Assembly: GCF_004341845.1 (NCBI RefSeq)
Contig: NZ_SLVB01000007.1
Coordinates: forward strand, 62,001 to 126,000
Length of the DNA stretch: 64,000 nt
Direction of reading: 5' to 3'
Source of the DNA: Novosphingobium sp. PhB165
Lineage (GTDB): Bacteria > Pseudomonadota > Alphaproteobacteria > Sphingomonadales > Sphingomonadaceae
Shown: positions 40,160-47,424 of the stretch, piece after piece
How positions within the stretch are numbered: the first letter of the stretch is position 1
Layout of the letters: the number at the start of each line of letters is the position of its first letter
Translations under genes and position numbers: made by a program
The notes under the pieces: generated by a model
The model's database searches: none
Seen by the model: only the letters and a program-made list of their open reading frames with translations
What the model was told of the DNA's origin: nothing

Positions 40160-41734
40160 CTAATGACCGATCTGGCCATTCTCCGCATCCAGATCCCGCA
40201 GGTCGCGGCCACGGGTTTCCCGTCCGAACCACGCCACCAGTACCAGGGCCAATGTGGTCGGCAGCATCACCAGCGCTGACGACAGACCCATGGACAGGAC
40301 AATCCCGCTGATCGTCAGTCCCTGAGCCAGCAGCCCACCCCCCTTGGTACAGGCCGCGACCCAGCCCGTTGCACGACCGCGAACGCGCAGCGGAAAACTC
40401 TCGGCCGTATAGGGGAGAACGATAGCGATAATGCCATTCGTGCCGACAATCAGCAAAGCAACCGGAAGCACCGGACTGCCGCTGCCCGCCAGTTCCAGGC
40501 GGAGCACGAGTAGCAATCCCGCGAGGGTCAGTGCGATCATCGTCGCGAGCGACCATTTGGTACTCCATCGGCTGTACATCAGCGCAGCGACGAAAACGGT
40601 GGGAAAGGCTATCAGCGCGCTTTCGGCCAGCAGGCGGCTCGAGATGCCCACCGAGTACCCCTTCGCGACCAGATCGGCGGGTAGCCAGAGCAACAAACCA
40701 AAATTGATGAGGCCCCAGGACAGCGCACAAATGCTCAATGCCGCCAGCTTGCCGTAGAGGCCGATCCCGGTCAGCGCGTGTGATGTACGCCCCTCTGCGA
40801 GCCTTCCCGAACTCGCCCGTGTCGCCCGCGCACCGAAACGGCGCATCACCGCCTCCGCCTCCGAGACCCGCCCGCGCGCGAGCAGAAACTTCGCGGATTC
40901 GGGGATAAACGCGCCAAGCACCACCAGCGTAAGGCCGGTCGGCAAGTTGGCGAGCCACAATATCCGCCAGCCGAAAACCGGCTGCAGAATTGCAGAAAGG
41001 CCGCTCGCTGCGAAATAGCCGCCGACCGCGCCCAATCCGCCGACCAGAACGAGACTCCAACCACGGTGCCGGCTCGGCATCATCTCGGCCAGCAGTGCAT
41101 AAGTGACCGGCAGCATGCCTCCCGCGGCTGCGCCCATCATGAAGCACATCGCGATATTCCACGCGAGGCTGGGCATGGCACCGCAGATTGATGTCCCGAC
41201 GAACATGACCGCCGACAAAAGGATCGAAGCCTTGCGCCCATAGACGTCGGCAATCCATCCCCATAAGACCGATCCCGTCACGGTACCGGCCAGAGCGAAG
41301 AAGGGCACCAGCGAGACCGTCCTCTTCGGAACGCCATATTCGCTGATCATGCCAGGTACGGTAAAGCCGAGCGAAGCAGGCTTCATGACGTCGATGACCA
41401 GCGCGATGACCAGCACCGCCATCAGCCCCCAGTGCGCAGGCCCGAGCGGCGCATCCTCGGGTGCCGCGACCACGATTTCGGATGCGGCGGTGCGCTGCGC
41501 CCCGATATTACGCGGGAGCAGGCCGTAAGCGGCAACCATTGTCCCGACGATGATCAGCGCCATTCCGCCCAGCATCATGCCGTCCATCGGCATGCCCGCC
41601 AGACGATATTGCATCGAACGGGCCATCGCGAACATGGGGAGGTGGGCACAGACGCCGAGAGTGACAGCAACACAACCGAGGATGAAAGCCCAGACTGCCT
41701 GCCGATCCGACAGCGTGCTTTTGATCGAATCCAT
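40160..41734 (-). CDS. MFS transporter (sugar/organic-acid type)
   Basis: 524 residues with 12 main hydrophobic helices plus an extra N-terminal pair (WAFILGCVAVTLGVCAHLPM, MMLGGMALIIVGTMVAAYGL). The MFS signature in loop 2-3 reads GWIADVYGRKASILL, and LLAEMMPSRHRGWSLVL is the loop 4-5 motif of the sugar-porter subfamily; TAESFPLRVRGRATG repeats it in the second half. GGAGGGGGCG precedes the ATG. A secondary transporter for a sugar or an organic acid; substrate unknown. Probably linked to the LacI and GH43 genes next to it. Confidence 0.88.
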   Translation of the reverse strand: MDSIKSTLSDRQAVWAFILGCVAVTLGVCAHLPMFAMARSMQYRLAGMPMDGMMLGGMALIIVGTMVAAYGLLPRNIGAQRTAASEIVVAAPEDAPLGPAHWGLMAVLVIALVIDVMKPASLGFTVPGMISEYGVPKRTVSLVPFFALAGTVTGSVLWGWIADVYGRKASILLSAVMFVGTSICGAMPSLAWNIAMCFMMGAAAGGMLPVTYALLAEMMPSRHRGWSLVLVGGLGAVGGYFAASGLSAILQPVFGWRILWLANLPTGLTLVVLGAFIPESAKFLLARGRVSEAEAVMRRFGARATRASSGRLAEGRTSHALTGIGLYGKLAALSICALSWGLINFGLLLWLPADLVAKGYSVGISSRLLAESALIAFPTVFVAALMYSRWSTKWSLATMIALTLAGLLLVLRLELAGSGSPVLPVALLIVGTNGIIAIVLPYTAESFPLRVRGRATGWVAACTKGGGLLAQGLTISGIVLSMGLSSALVMLPTTLALVLVAWFGRETRGRDLRDLDAENGQIGH

Positions 41735-42080
41735 TGTTGAACGCCCCCTCCGGCACTGCGATAGCTACCGGCTGCGGCGAAATGAAGAGCCGCGGCTGCC
41801 TGAAGCTGGGCAAAACAAGGCGGATTGTGTTTTGCTGCGGATGGCGACCGTCAAACGGGTGAAAATGGGCTTCGGCTTGGTGAGGATGACGTCATTATCA
41901 AACCTTCACTGGCCAATTCATGTGTTGACCCCGGCCAACTTCCCCGGCGTCGTCTTGGCTGCCGTTGGTCGAACTGCCCTCCGATAACAGGCATTTATTG
42001 ACGCGCCTTCCGACGGGTATTTTCTGTAGAACACTCAATCCGATGTGCGCTCTACGCAGGTAATTTGGCCTCTGTTCAGT
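41735..42080. other. Intergenic region between MFS gene and TonB receptor terminator
   Basis: About 350 bp. It should contain the MFS promoter. I see no gene, no T-rich terminator and no strong palindrome in it. Confidence 0.4.
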
Positions 42081-42175
42081 GAAGGGACCGGACGATCATT
42101 TCAAACTGACGGGCTGCATCCCGCCCCCGAGCCGAGGGCGAGATGCAGCATGCGACCAAAATGATCGGTCCCTTT
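42081..42175. terminator. Large two-tier stem-loop after TonB receptor
   Basis: Outer arms AAGGGACCG...GATCATTT and AAATGATCGGTCCCTTT pair with a three-base bulge; inner arms GCTGCATC-C-CGCCC and GGGCG-A-GATGCAGC pair around CCGAGCCGA. The whole element spans about 95 bp and ends six bases from the receptor stop at 42182. It serves as a strong, probably bidirectional terminator. Confidence 0.68.
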
Positions 42176-42181
42176 ACCCCG

Positions 42182-45082
42182 TCAGAGACGAGCGCGGACC
42201 CCGAAGAAGAACGAACGGCCCGAATATTCGTAGAAATTGGGCAGATTACGATAATCGTTGAACCGCTTGATTGCCGAACCCAGCAAGTTCGAGCCCTGCA
42301 CATAGACCGAGAAATTATCGGTCAGGTCGTAGGACAGGCTCGCCGACATCTCGTGATACGGCTCTTCCTTCACGGGCAGGTAGGCAAGGCTGCCCGCCTG
42401 GGCATACGTGAAGCGCGACTGATAGCTATACGAAACCTGCGCGCTGATGCCGTGGTTCTCGTAGAACAGCTTGGCATTGGCGGAGAAGGGAATCGCACCC
42501 GGAAGATCGGTGGTAATGCCGCCGGTCTTCGCGCGCGAGCGATTGTAGGTAAGGTTCGCCTGAAGACCGAACCCGTTATCAAGGAAGTATTGCCCCCCCA
42601 CTTCGAGGCCGTAGACGTTCGCACTGTCGCCGTTCATCACCTGATATTCGACGAACGAGTAGCCCTGCGGCTGGTTGGCGGGCTGGTTGGTCGGCGTGAT
42701 CTGCACATCCACCGGCACTGTCGAGACGAAGTTGGTGATATGCTTGTAGAAGGCCGCCGCCGTAAGTGCGAGACGGTTGGTCGGATAATATTCCAGGCTG
42801 ATGTCGAGCTGGTTGGCCTCGGTCGGCTTGAGGTTCGGGTTGCCGGCATCATAGATGATGTAAGTGCCGGACTGCGCCGAAGTCGCGTCCTTGGCGGGCG
42901 AAAGCTCGCCGAAGCTGGGGCGCGAGATCGCCTGCGAGGCGGCAAGGCGCAGACGCAGCCCATCGGCCAGATCATAGGAGAAGTTCGCCGCCGGCAGCAG
43001 GCGCATATAGTCGCCGCCGCCCTCGATGGGCTCGACCGGGTTGAACGTCACCGCGTTGTCCTGCGTACCGGCGCGCGGGATGATGCTGGCGATGCTGGCA
43101 CCGTAGCCGACCGAGGACACCTTGGTGGCCACCAGACGCGCGCCGATGTCGGCGCGCCAGCGATCGCCCTCAAGGTTGAACATCACGTAGCCCGCCCAGG
43201 TCCGCTCCTTGATGCGATAAGAGGCGGGCAGGTCTTCCTCGATGACCTGCGTCGAATAACCCGAAGGATATTGGGAAAGCGTGCAGCCCGGGATGGTCGC
43301 GCCGGTATCGTCAAGGCAGCTGTTGGGATTGAGGATCGCCGGGTTGTTCTCGGCACGGGACAGCGCCGAGAGGTAGGTGTCGATATCGAAGCGCGGGAAG
43401 TTGCGCGGGAAATCGCCCTCCAGCTTGCCAAGGATCGAGCCACTGCCCGGCTGCACGACGTCCGCGCCCAGTTGCCCGAACGTGAAGGGGTAACCGCAGA
43501 AGTTGCACGAGCTGGTATACTGGTTGTCGATCGTGGCGACGGTCTTCTTGCGATTGGTATAGGCAACGCCGAACTGGATCGACTTGAACACGCCGTTGTC
43601 GACGTCATAGGTGCCGTCGCCCTTCAGGCCCTGCGTGCGGTCGGAGATGTTCTGGCCCTGAATACCGATATAGTGGGCGCGGAAATCGTCGTTCGTGGCC
43701 TCGTCCAGCGTGCGGCCGCCGGGGATGGTGATGTCGAGATCCGGCAATCCGCCATTTCGCGTCGCGAAATCAGCCGAGGCACCGGTGATGCCCGCCACCA
43801 CGAAGCGGTTCTGGCCGCCAGTATTGTCGCGCGCCTCGCCGACGTAGCCATCGAAGCCGAATTTCAGGCGGTCGCTCGCCTTCCAGTCGATGTGGCCGCC
43901 GATCTGCCAGGTCTGGCTCTTGCGCGGCTCGTCGGTGGTGAGAACTTCGGCAGTATAGTCGTTGATGGAGAAGCCGGTGACGACGTGGTTGGCATCGACA
44001 CTGATCGAGTCCGGATCCCAGCGCGGCGAACCATCGTCGCCCAGCGGGTTGAGGTAGTTCGACGAGCGATAGTTATGCTGCTTGACGTCGAAACGGCTGT
44101 AGAGACCGTCGATGGTCAGTTCGAACGCGCTCGACGGCTTCCACTGGAACGATCCGGCCGAGCCGATGCGCTCACGCTGGCCGACCACGGTGCCGACGCT
44201 GTAGTAGTCCGGCCAGATGTAGGCGGGGCCGTTCTCATCGGGATCGACGCGGCCGTCGCGGTTGAAGTCGATGCCGTATGCCGCCTCGGTGCCGTCCGCC
44301 AGCGAGTATTCGCCCAGATTGTCGGTGCGGAACTTGTACTTGTTATAGCTGACGCCCAGCATCAGGCCCATCGTGTCGTCAGCGAACGTGGTGCTGACGA
44401 CGCCGCTGACCTTGTAGCCGCCCTTGTCCGCCAGATCGTTGTACTGGCCTTCGACCGCGCCCGAGGCGTGAAGGCCGGGACGATCGAGCGGGCGCGCGGT
44501 GCGCAGATCGACATTGCCACCGATGCTGCCTTCCAGTTCGGACGCGCGGACCGCCTTTTGCACTTCGGCGCCCGAGATGATCTCGGAGGGAAGAACGTCG
44601 AAGGCAAAAGAGCGGTCCGGCCCGTCGGTCGGGAGGATTCGACCGTTGAGGGTGGTGATCGCGAAATTCTCGCCAAGGCCGCGAATGGTGATCGAGCGCC
44701 CCTCGCCGCGCCCGTCGCGGCCGACGGTGACGCCGGGGATGTTGGCAAGCGCCTCGGCAACGTTGCGATTGGGAAACTTGCCCAGTTCTTCGGACGAAAT
44801 CGCGTCGACGATCGTGTCGGCGCTGCGCTTGGCCTGGATCGAGCGCAACAGACTGCCGCGCACACCGCGTACGACGATGGCTTCGGCAGTGGCGGCGTCG
44901 GCGGCGGTCTGCGCGCTGTCGGCGGAAACCGTCGTATCGGCGGCAACGGCATCGGCGGAGGCGGGGGCGGTGGCAGCATTCGGGCCGTTATCCTGCGCGG
45001 CCTGGGCCTGAGAAGCGGCGAGCAGCGCCATGGTGCTGGCCCCGGCAAGCGCTGCGTGGCGCCAGGTGATACGTCCCGTCAT
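42182..45082 (-). CDS. TonB-dependent receptor of the AgaR-type locus
   Basis: Outer-membrane receptor of 966 residues from ATG 45082. Signal peptide (to about residue 26, ALLAASQAQA), an acidic/Ala-rich linker, TonB box EAIVVRGVRGSLL typical of TonB receptors for carbohydrates, plug (SADTIVDAISSEELGKFPNR, NVAEALANIPGV, ITIRGLGENFAITTLNGR, SEIISGAEVQKAVRASELEG) and a large barrel with final strand SFFFGVRARL. This subfamily (Caulobacter/Xanthomonas-type oligosaccharide receptors) is known for amino-sugar and glycan uptake. AgaR-like repeats lie in its promoter, so it should bring amino-sugar-containing oligosaccharides in. ATG 45082 was chosen for the signal peptide; the frame is open to 45355. 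Confidence 0.93.
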   Translation of the reverse strand: MTGRITWRHAALAGASTMALLAASQAQAAQDNGPNAATAPASADAVAADTTVSADSAQTAADAATAEAIVVRGVRGSLLRSIQAKRSADTIVDAISSEELGKFPNRNVAEALANIPGVTVGRDGRGEGRSITIRGLGENFAITTLNGRILPTDGPDRSFAFDVLPSEIISGAEVQKAVRASELEGSIGGNVDLRTARPLDRPGLHASGAVEGQYNDLADKGGYKVSGVVSTTFADDTMGLMLGVSYNKYKFRTDNLGEYSLADGTEAAYGIDFNRDGRVDPDENGPAYIWPDYYSVGTVVGQRERIGSAGSFQWKPSSAFELTIDGLYSRFDVKQHNYRSSNYLNPLGDDGSPRWDPDSISVDANHVVTGFSINDYTAEVLTTDEPRKSQTWQIGGHIDWKASDRLKFGFDGYVGEARDNTGGQNRFVVAGITGASADFATRNGGLPDLDITIPGGRTLDEATNDDFRAHYIGIQGQNISDRTQGLKGDGTYDVDNGVFKSIQFGVAYTNRKKTVATIDNQYTSSCNFCGYPFTFGQLGADVVQPGSGSILGKLEGDFPRNFPRFDIDTYLSALSRAENNPAILNPNSCLDDTGATIPGCTLSQYPSGYSTQVIEEDLPASYRIKERTWAGYVMFNLEGDRWRADIGARLVATKVSSVGYGASIASIIPRAGTQDNAVTFNPVEPIEGGGDYMRLLPAANFSYDLADGLRLRLAASQAISRPSFGELSPAKDATSAQSGTYIIYDAGNPNLKPTEANQLDISLEYYPTNRLALTAAAFYKHITNFVSTVPVDVQITPTNQPANQPQGYSFVEYQVMNGDSANVYGLEVGGQYFLDNGFGLQANLTYNRSRAKTGGITTDLPGAIPFSANAKLFYENHGISAQVSYSYQSRFTYAQAGSLAYLPVKEEPYHEMSASLSYDLTDNFSVYVQGSNLLGSAIKRFNDYRNLPNFYEYSGRSFFFGVRARL

Positions 45083-45158
45083 GTTTCCATACCCCTTGTC
45101 ACGTCGCCGTAGTCCGTTGCGGGATTTCGCGTGATTCCCGTCGCCATGGCGTACTATA

Positions 45159-45216
45159 TTTCGTTTTGGTAACTTGGATGTCCGATATCTGTCAAACAGA
45201 AACGAAACGAAACATC
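45159..45216. promoter_or_regulatory. AgaR-type operators between receptor and regulator
   Basis: Two TTTCG-rich elements: TTTCGTTTTGG at 45159-45169, and CAGAAACGAAACGAAACATC at 45197-45216 (on the minus strand TTTCGTTTCGTTTCTG). They match the known AgaR operator type (TTTCRTTT repeated, in E. coli). They sit in the divergent region between the TonB receptor and the regulator gene, suggesting joint repression of both. Confidence 0.72.
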
Positions 45217-45275
45217 GCTTAATGTTTGTCGCAGCGCGTCGGCGCTGATAATGCAGTGCTTCGCAGGAGAATCTG

Positions 45276-46055
45276 ATGGTCATCACCCGGGACACGAGCC
45301 GCAGACGGCAGGAAATCAGCACGCTCGTGCGTGAACGCGGCAGTGTGCAGGTCACGGACCTGTCCGAACGCTATGGCGTTTCGATGCAGACGATTCGCAA
45401 GGACCTTCATTTCCTTGCGAAGAAGGGCGTGGCCGAACGCTCCTACGGCGGCGCCATCTCGGCCGACGCCGTCAACGTCGTTGCCGAACCGCCGCTGGAA
45501 ACCAAGCGCGCGGCCAATCCGGACGCCAAGGCACGCATCGGTGCGCTGGCGGCGGCCATGGTCAGGCCGGGGGATTCAGTGGTGCTCGATTCCGGCACGA
45601 CGACGCTGCAAATCGCGCATCATCTGCCGGATGACGAGGAAATTACCGTCCTCACCAACGATCTCGACATCCTCTGCGCACTGGCCCGCAAGGAGCACAT
45701 CCGCGTGGTCATGCTGGGTGGCGCGCTGCGGCGGCGCAACCGCGCCTTCTACGGCGCGCAGACCGAAAGCGCGCTCAGCGATCTGCACGTGGACAAGCTG
45801 TTCCTCGGCGTCGACGGTTTCGATTTCGAGCGCGGCATCACCACGCATTACGAACCCGAAGCGATGCTGAACCGAAAGATGGCGAAAGCGGCGCAACAGG
45901 TCATCGCGGTTACCGACCGTTCGAAATTCGGCAAGGTCTGCCTGCACCGCATCCTCAATGTGGAGGAGATCGACGACCTCGTCACCGACGCGACAGAGGA
46001 AGACGCGGTTCAGTCCGCCGCCGACCGGCTGGGCTTCCGCCTCCACCGCGCCTGA
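45276..46055 (+). CDS. agaR: DeoR-family regulator, AgaR-type
   Basis: 259 residues. N-terminal DeoR winged helix: STLVRERGSVQVTDLSERYG followed by VSMQTIRKDLHFLAKKG, and the effector domain with the sugar-phosphate loop VVLDSGTTTLQIAHHL, LTNDLDILCALARKEHIRVV, LGGALRRRNRAFYGAQTESA and VDKLFLGVDGFDFERGITTH. Effector is presumably a phosphorylated amino sugar. GGAGAATCTG precedes the ATG. It neighbours AgaS, AgaZ and kinase genes, and TTTCG repeats of the AgaR type occur in its own promoter and two more, so I name it agaR. A galactosamine-type effector is inference. Confidence 0.86.
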   Translation: MVITRDTSRRRQEISTLVRERGSVQVTDLSERYGVSMQTIRKDLHFLAKKGVAERSYGGAISADAVNVVAEPPLETKRAANPDAKARIGALAAAMVRPGDSVVLDSGTTTLQIAHHLPDDEEITVLTNDLDILCALARKEHIRVVMLGGALRRRNRAFYGAQTESALSDLHVDKLFLGVDGFDFERGITTHYEPEAMLNRKMAKAAQQVIAVTDRSKFGKVCLHRILNVEEIDDLVTDATEEDAVQSAADRLGFRLHRA

Positions 46056-46072
46056 CGGCTTTGGTGCACTTC

Positions 46073-46110
46073 AGGTAGCGTTAGGGTACGCTTAGGTACC
46101 GTTAGGTGCC
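46073..46110. repeat. Short tandem repeat after agaR
   Basis: Four imperfect copies, about 10-11 bp each, of AGGTAGCGTT / AGGGTACGCTT / AGGTACCGTT / AGGTGCC. They lie between the agaR stop and its terminator hairpin. Unknown role. Confidence 0.55.
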
Positions 46111-46113
46111 ATC

Positions 46114-46146
46114 AACGCCGCCCCCTCGCAATGACGGGGCGGCGTT
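46114..46146. terminator. Bidirectional terminator between agaR and amidohydrolase
   Basis: AACGCCGCCCC and GGGGCGGCGTT form a perfect 11-bp stem with an 11-base loop, between two convergent genes. Confidence 0.75.
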
Positions 46147-46160
46147 GCTGTCTGCGGCCG

Positions 46161-47267
46161 TTACGCCTTGATCTGGAAGAACTTTCTGGCGTTCTTCCAG
46201 TAGATCTTGTCGATCACGTCGCTGGGCAGATTGAGACCCACTGCATCAGCGTTGATCGCATCGACGCGCTGGCTGAGCGGGGTTGCCAGATAGCGCCAGT
46301 CGGCCCGCCACACCTTGTCAGCCTCGCCCGGAAAATCATCGGTTGCGGGCGGATTCTGGGCGCGCGCCGCCGGGTCTGGCGGGCTGTCGGTCAGGTCCGT
46401 TCCATAGAGGATGCGGTCCTGGTACTTGATGAAAAAGGCCCGGACTTTGGCGACATCGGCGTTGGACTGGACCTGCAAATTGGACAGCCGCGCCGCCAGA
46501 TCCACCACTGCCTTGGGATGGGCATCGAAGAACCGCGCAAGCTCATCGATGCTCCATTCCAGGCTGGCCATGTGCGCCCCGTCGAACGCCAGCTTCGGAT
46601 GCCGCGTCACGAACCGGTCGCGCGCCGCCATCAGCGCCTCGTAGCTCGGCTCCTCGGGATGGAGGTACATGTAGTACTCGGGGTGCTCACGGAAGTAGCT
46701 GCGGTCGTTGTCGGTGGTCATCTGATCGAGCGGAAGCCAGCAGTTCTTGGGCTCAGCCTGATGTGCAATCAGCGGAATTCCGCGCTCTTCCAGATGCGCG
46801 ATGACCCCATCGAAGCGCGGATCGTCCAGGAATACCCGCTTGCCTTCGGCATCGCGGGCAACCATGCCGATGTTCTTCCAGACCTTCACCGCCAAGGCCC
46901 CGCGCGCCACGGCCGCATCGATCAGGGCATTGGTACGCTCGGTCCAACCCGGCGTTCCGAAGCCCTCCATCGGAAATGTCGTGGCGAAATGGAAAACCTT
47001 CGGATCTTCCTTGCGCATCGCCCCGGAAATCGAAGCCTGCAGAAGCAGCGGCGGGAAATCGGGATAGTCGACATTGATCGACAACACCTCGAAACGATCG
47101 CGGCGCGCGAGGTCGATGAAACGCGGATCGTCGACATTGGCGTGGACATGCGCGTCGAACTTGGCGACCCGCGCAAAGTCGGCCTCGCTGTAGTGCCGTT
47201 CGGCCGCAGCAGATGCGGCGCCTTCGCTTGCCAGCGCTATGCCGGCAAGAAGCGCCCATTTGACCAT
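46161..47267 (-). CDS. Exported amidohydrolase of the amino-sugar locus
   Basis: 368 residues, amidohydrolase superfamily (amidohydrolase_2). Signal peptide to about residue 22 (GIALASEGAASAAA). Metal site: HxH in KFDAHVHAN, Lys in LAVKVWKNIG, His in PLIAHQAEP, FDGAHMAS, and the terminal Asp in LYGTDLTDSP. Start at ATG 47267 chosen for the signal peptide; an upstream ATG at 47315 is open but overlaps the operator. It is divergent from the alpha-galactosidase-like gene and shares its AgaR-type promoter region. It is periplasmic and unlike NagA/AgaA in sequence layout, so it is unlikely to be the cytoplasmic GalNAc-6-phosphate deacetylase. Substrate unknown. Confidence 0.83.
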   Translation of the reverse strand: MVKWALLAGIALASEGAASAAAERHYSEADFARVAKFDAHVHANVDDPRFIDLARRDRFEVLSINVDYPDFPPLLLQASISGAMRKEDPKVFHFATTFPMEGFGTPGWTERTNALIDAAVARGALAVKVWKNIGMVARDAEGKRVFLDDPRFDGVIAHLEERGIPLIAHQAEPKNCWLPLDQMTTDNDRSYFREHPEYYMYLHPEEPSYEALMAARDRFVTRHPKLAFDGAHMASLEWSIDELARFFDAHPKAVVDLAARLSNLQVQSNADVAKVRAFFIKYQDRILYGTDLTDSPPDPAARAQNPPATDDFPGEADKVWRADWRYLATPLSQRVDAINADAVGLNLPSDVIDKIYWKNARKFFQIKA

Positions 47268-47290
47268 TTTATGCAAGATTGAGCCCTTTT

Positions 47291-47335
47291 CACACGAAAA
47301 CGAAAGAAAACGCATTCATAAATTGCGTTTTTGGT
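47291..47335. promoter_or_regulatory. AgaR-type operator in the divergent promoter
   Basis: CACACGAAAACGAAAGAAAACGC at 47291-47313 (minus strand GCGTTTTCTTTCGTTTTCG) followed by GCGTTTTTGG near 47335. Same TTTCG-type repeat as at 45197. Lies between the exported amidohydrolase and the alpha-galactosidase-like gene, so both can be regulated. Confidence 0.68.
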
Positions 47336-47424
47336 TTGCATGCGGGGTTGCGCTGGTGCAAGCTTTTTCTCGAGGGGCGGTTCCGGCTCGAACCGGACGT
47401 GCGCACCATCAGGAGAGAGAGGAT

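Noticed and set aside
42143..45112. Plus-strand open frame of 989 codons opposite the TonB receptor
   Set aside because: Arg/Val/Ala-rich antisense translation with no domain; the receptor frame on the minus strand is fully supported.
46073..46110. CRISPR-like repeat
   Set aside because: Units are about 10 bp in direct tandem, without spacers and without cas genes.
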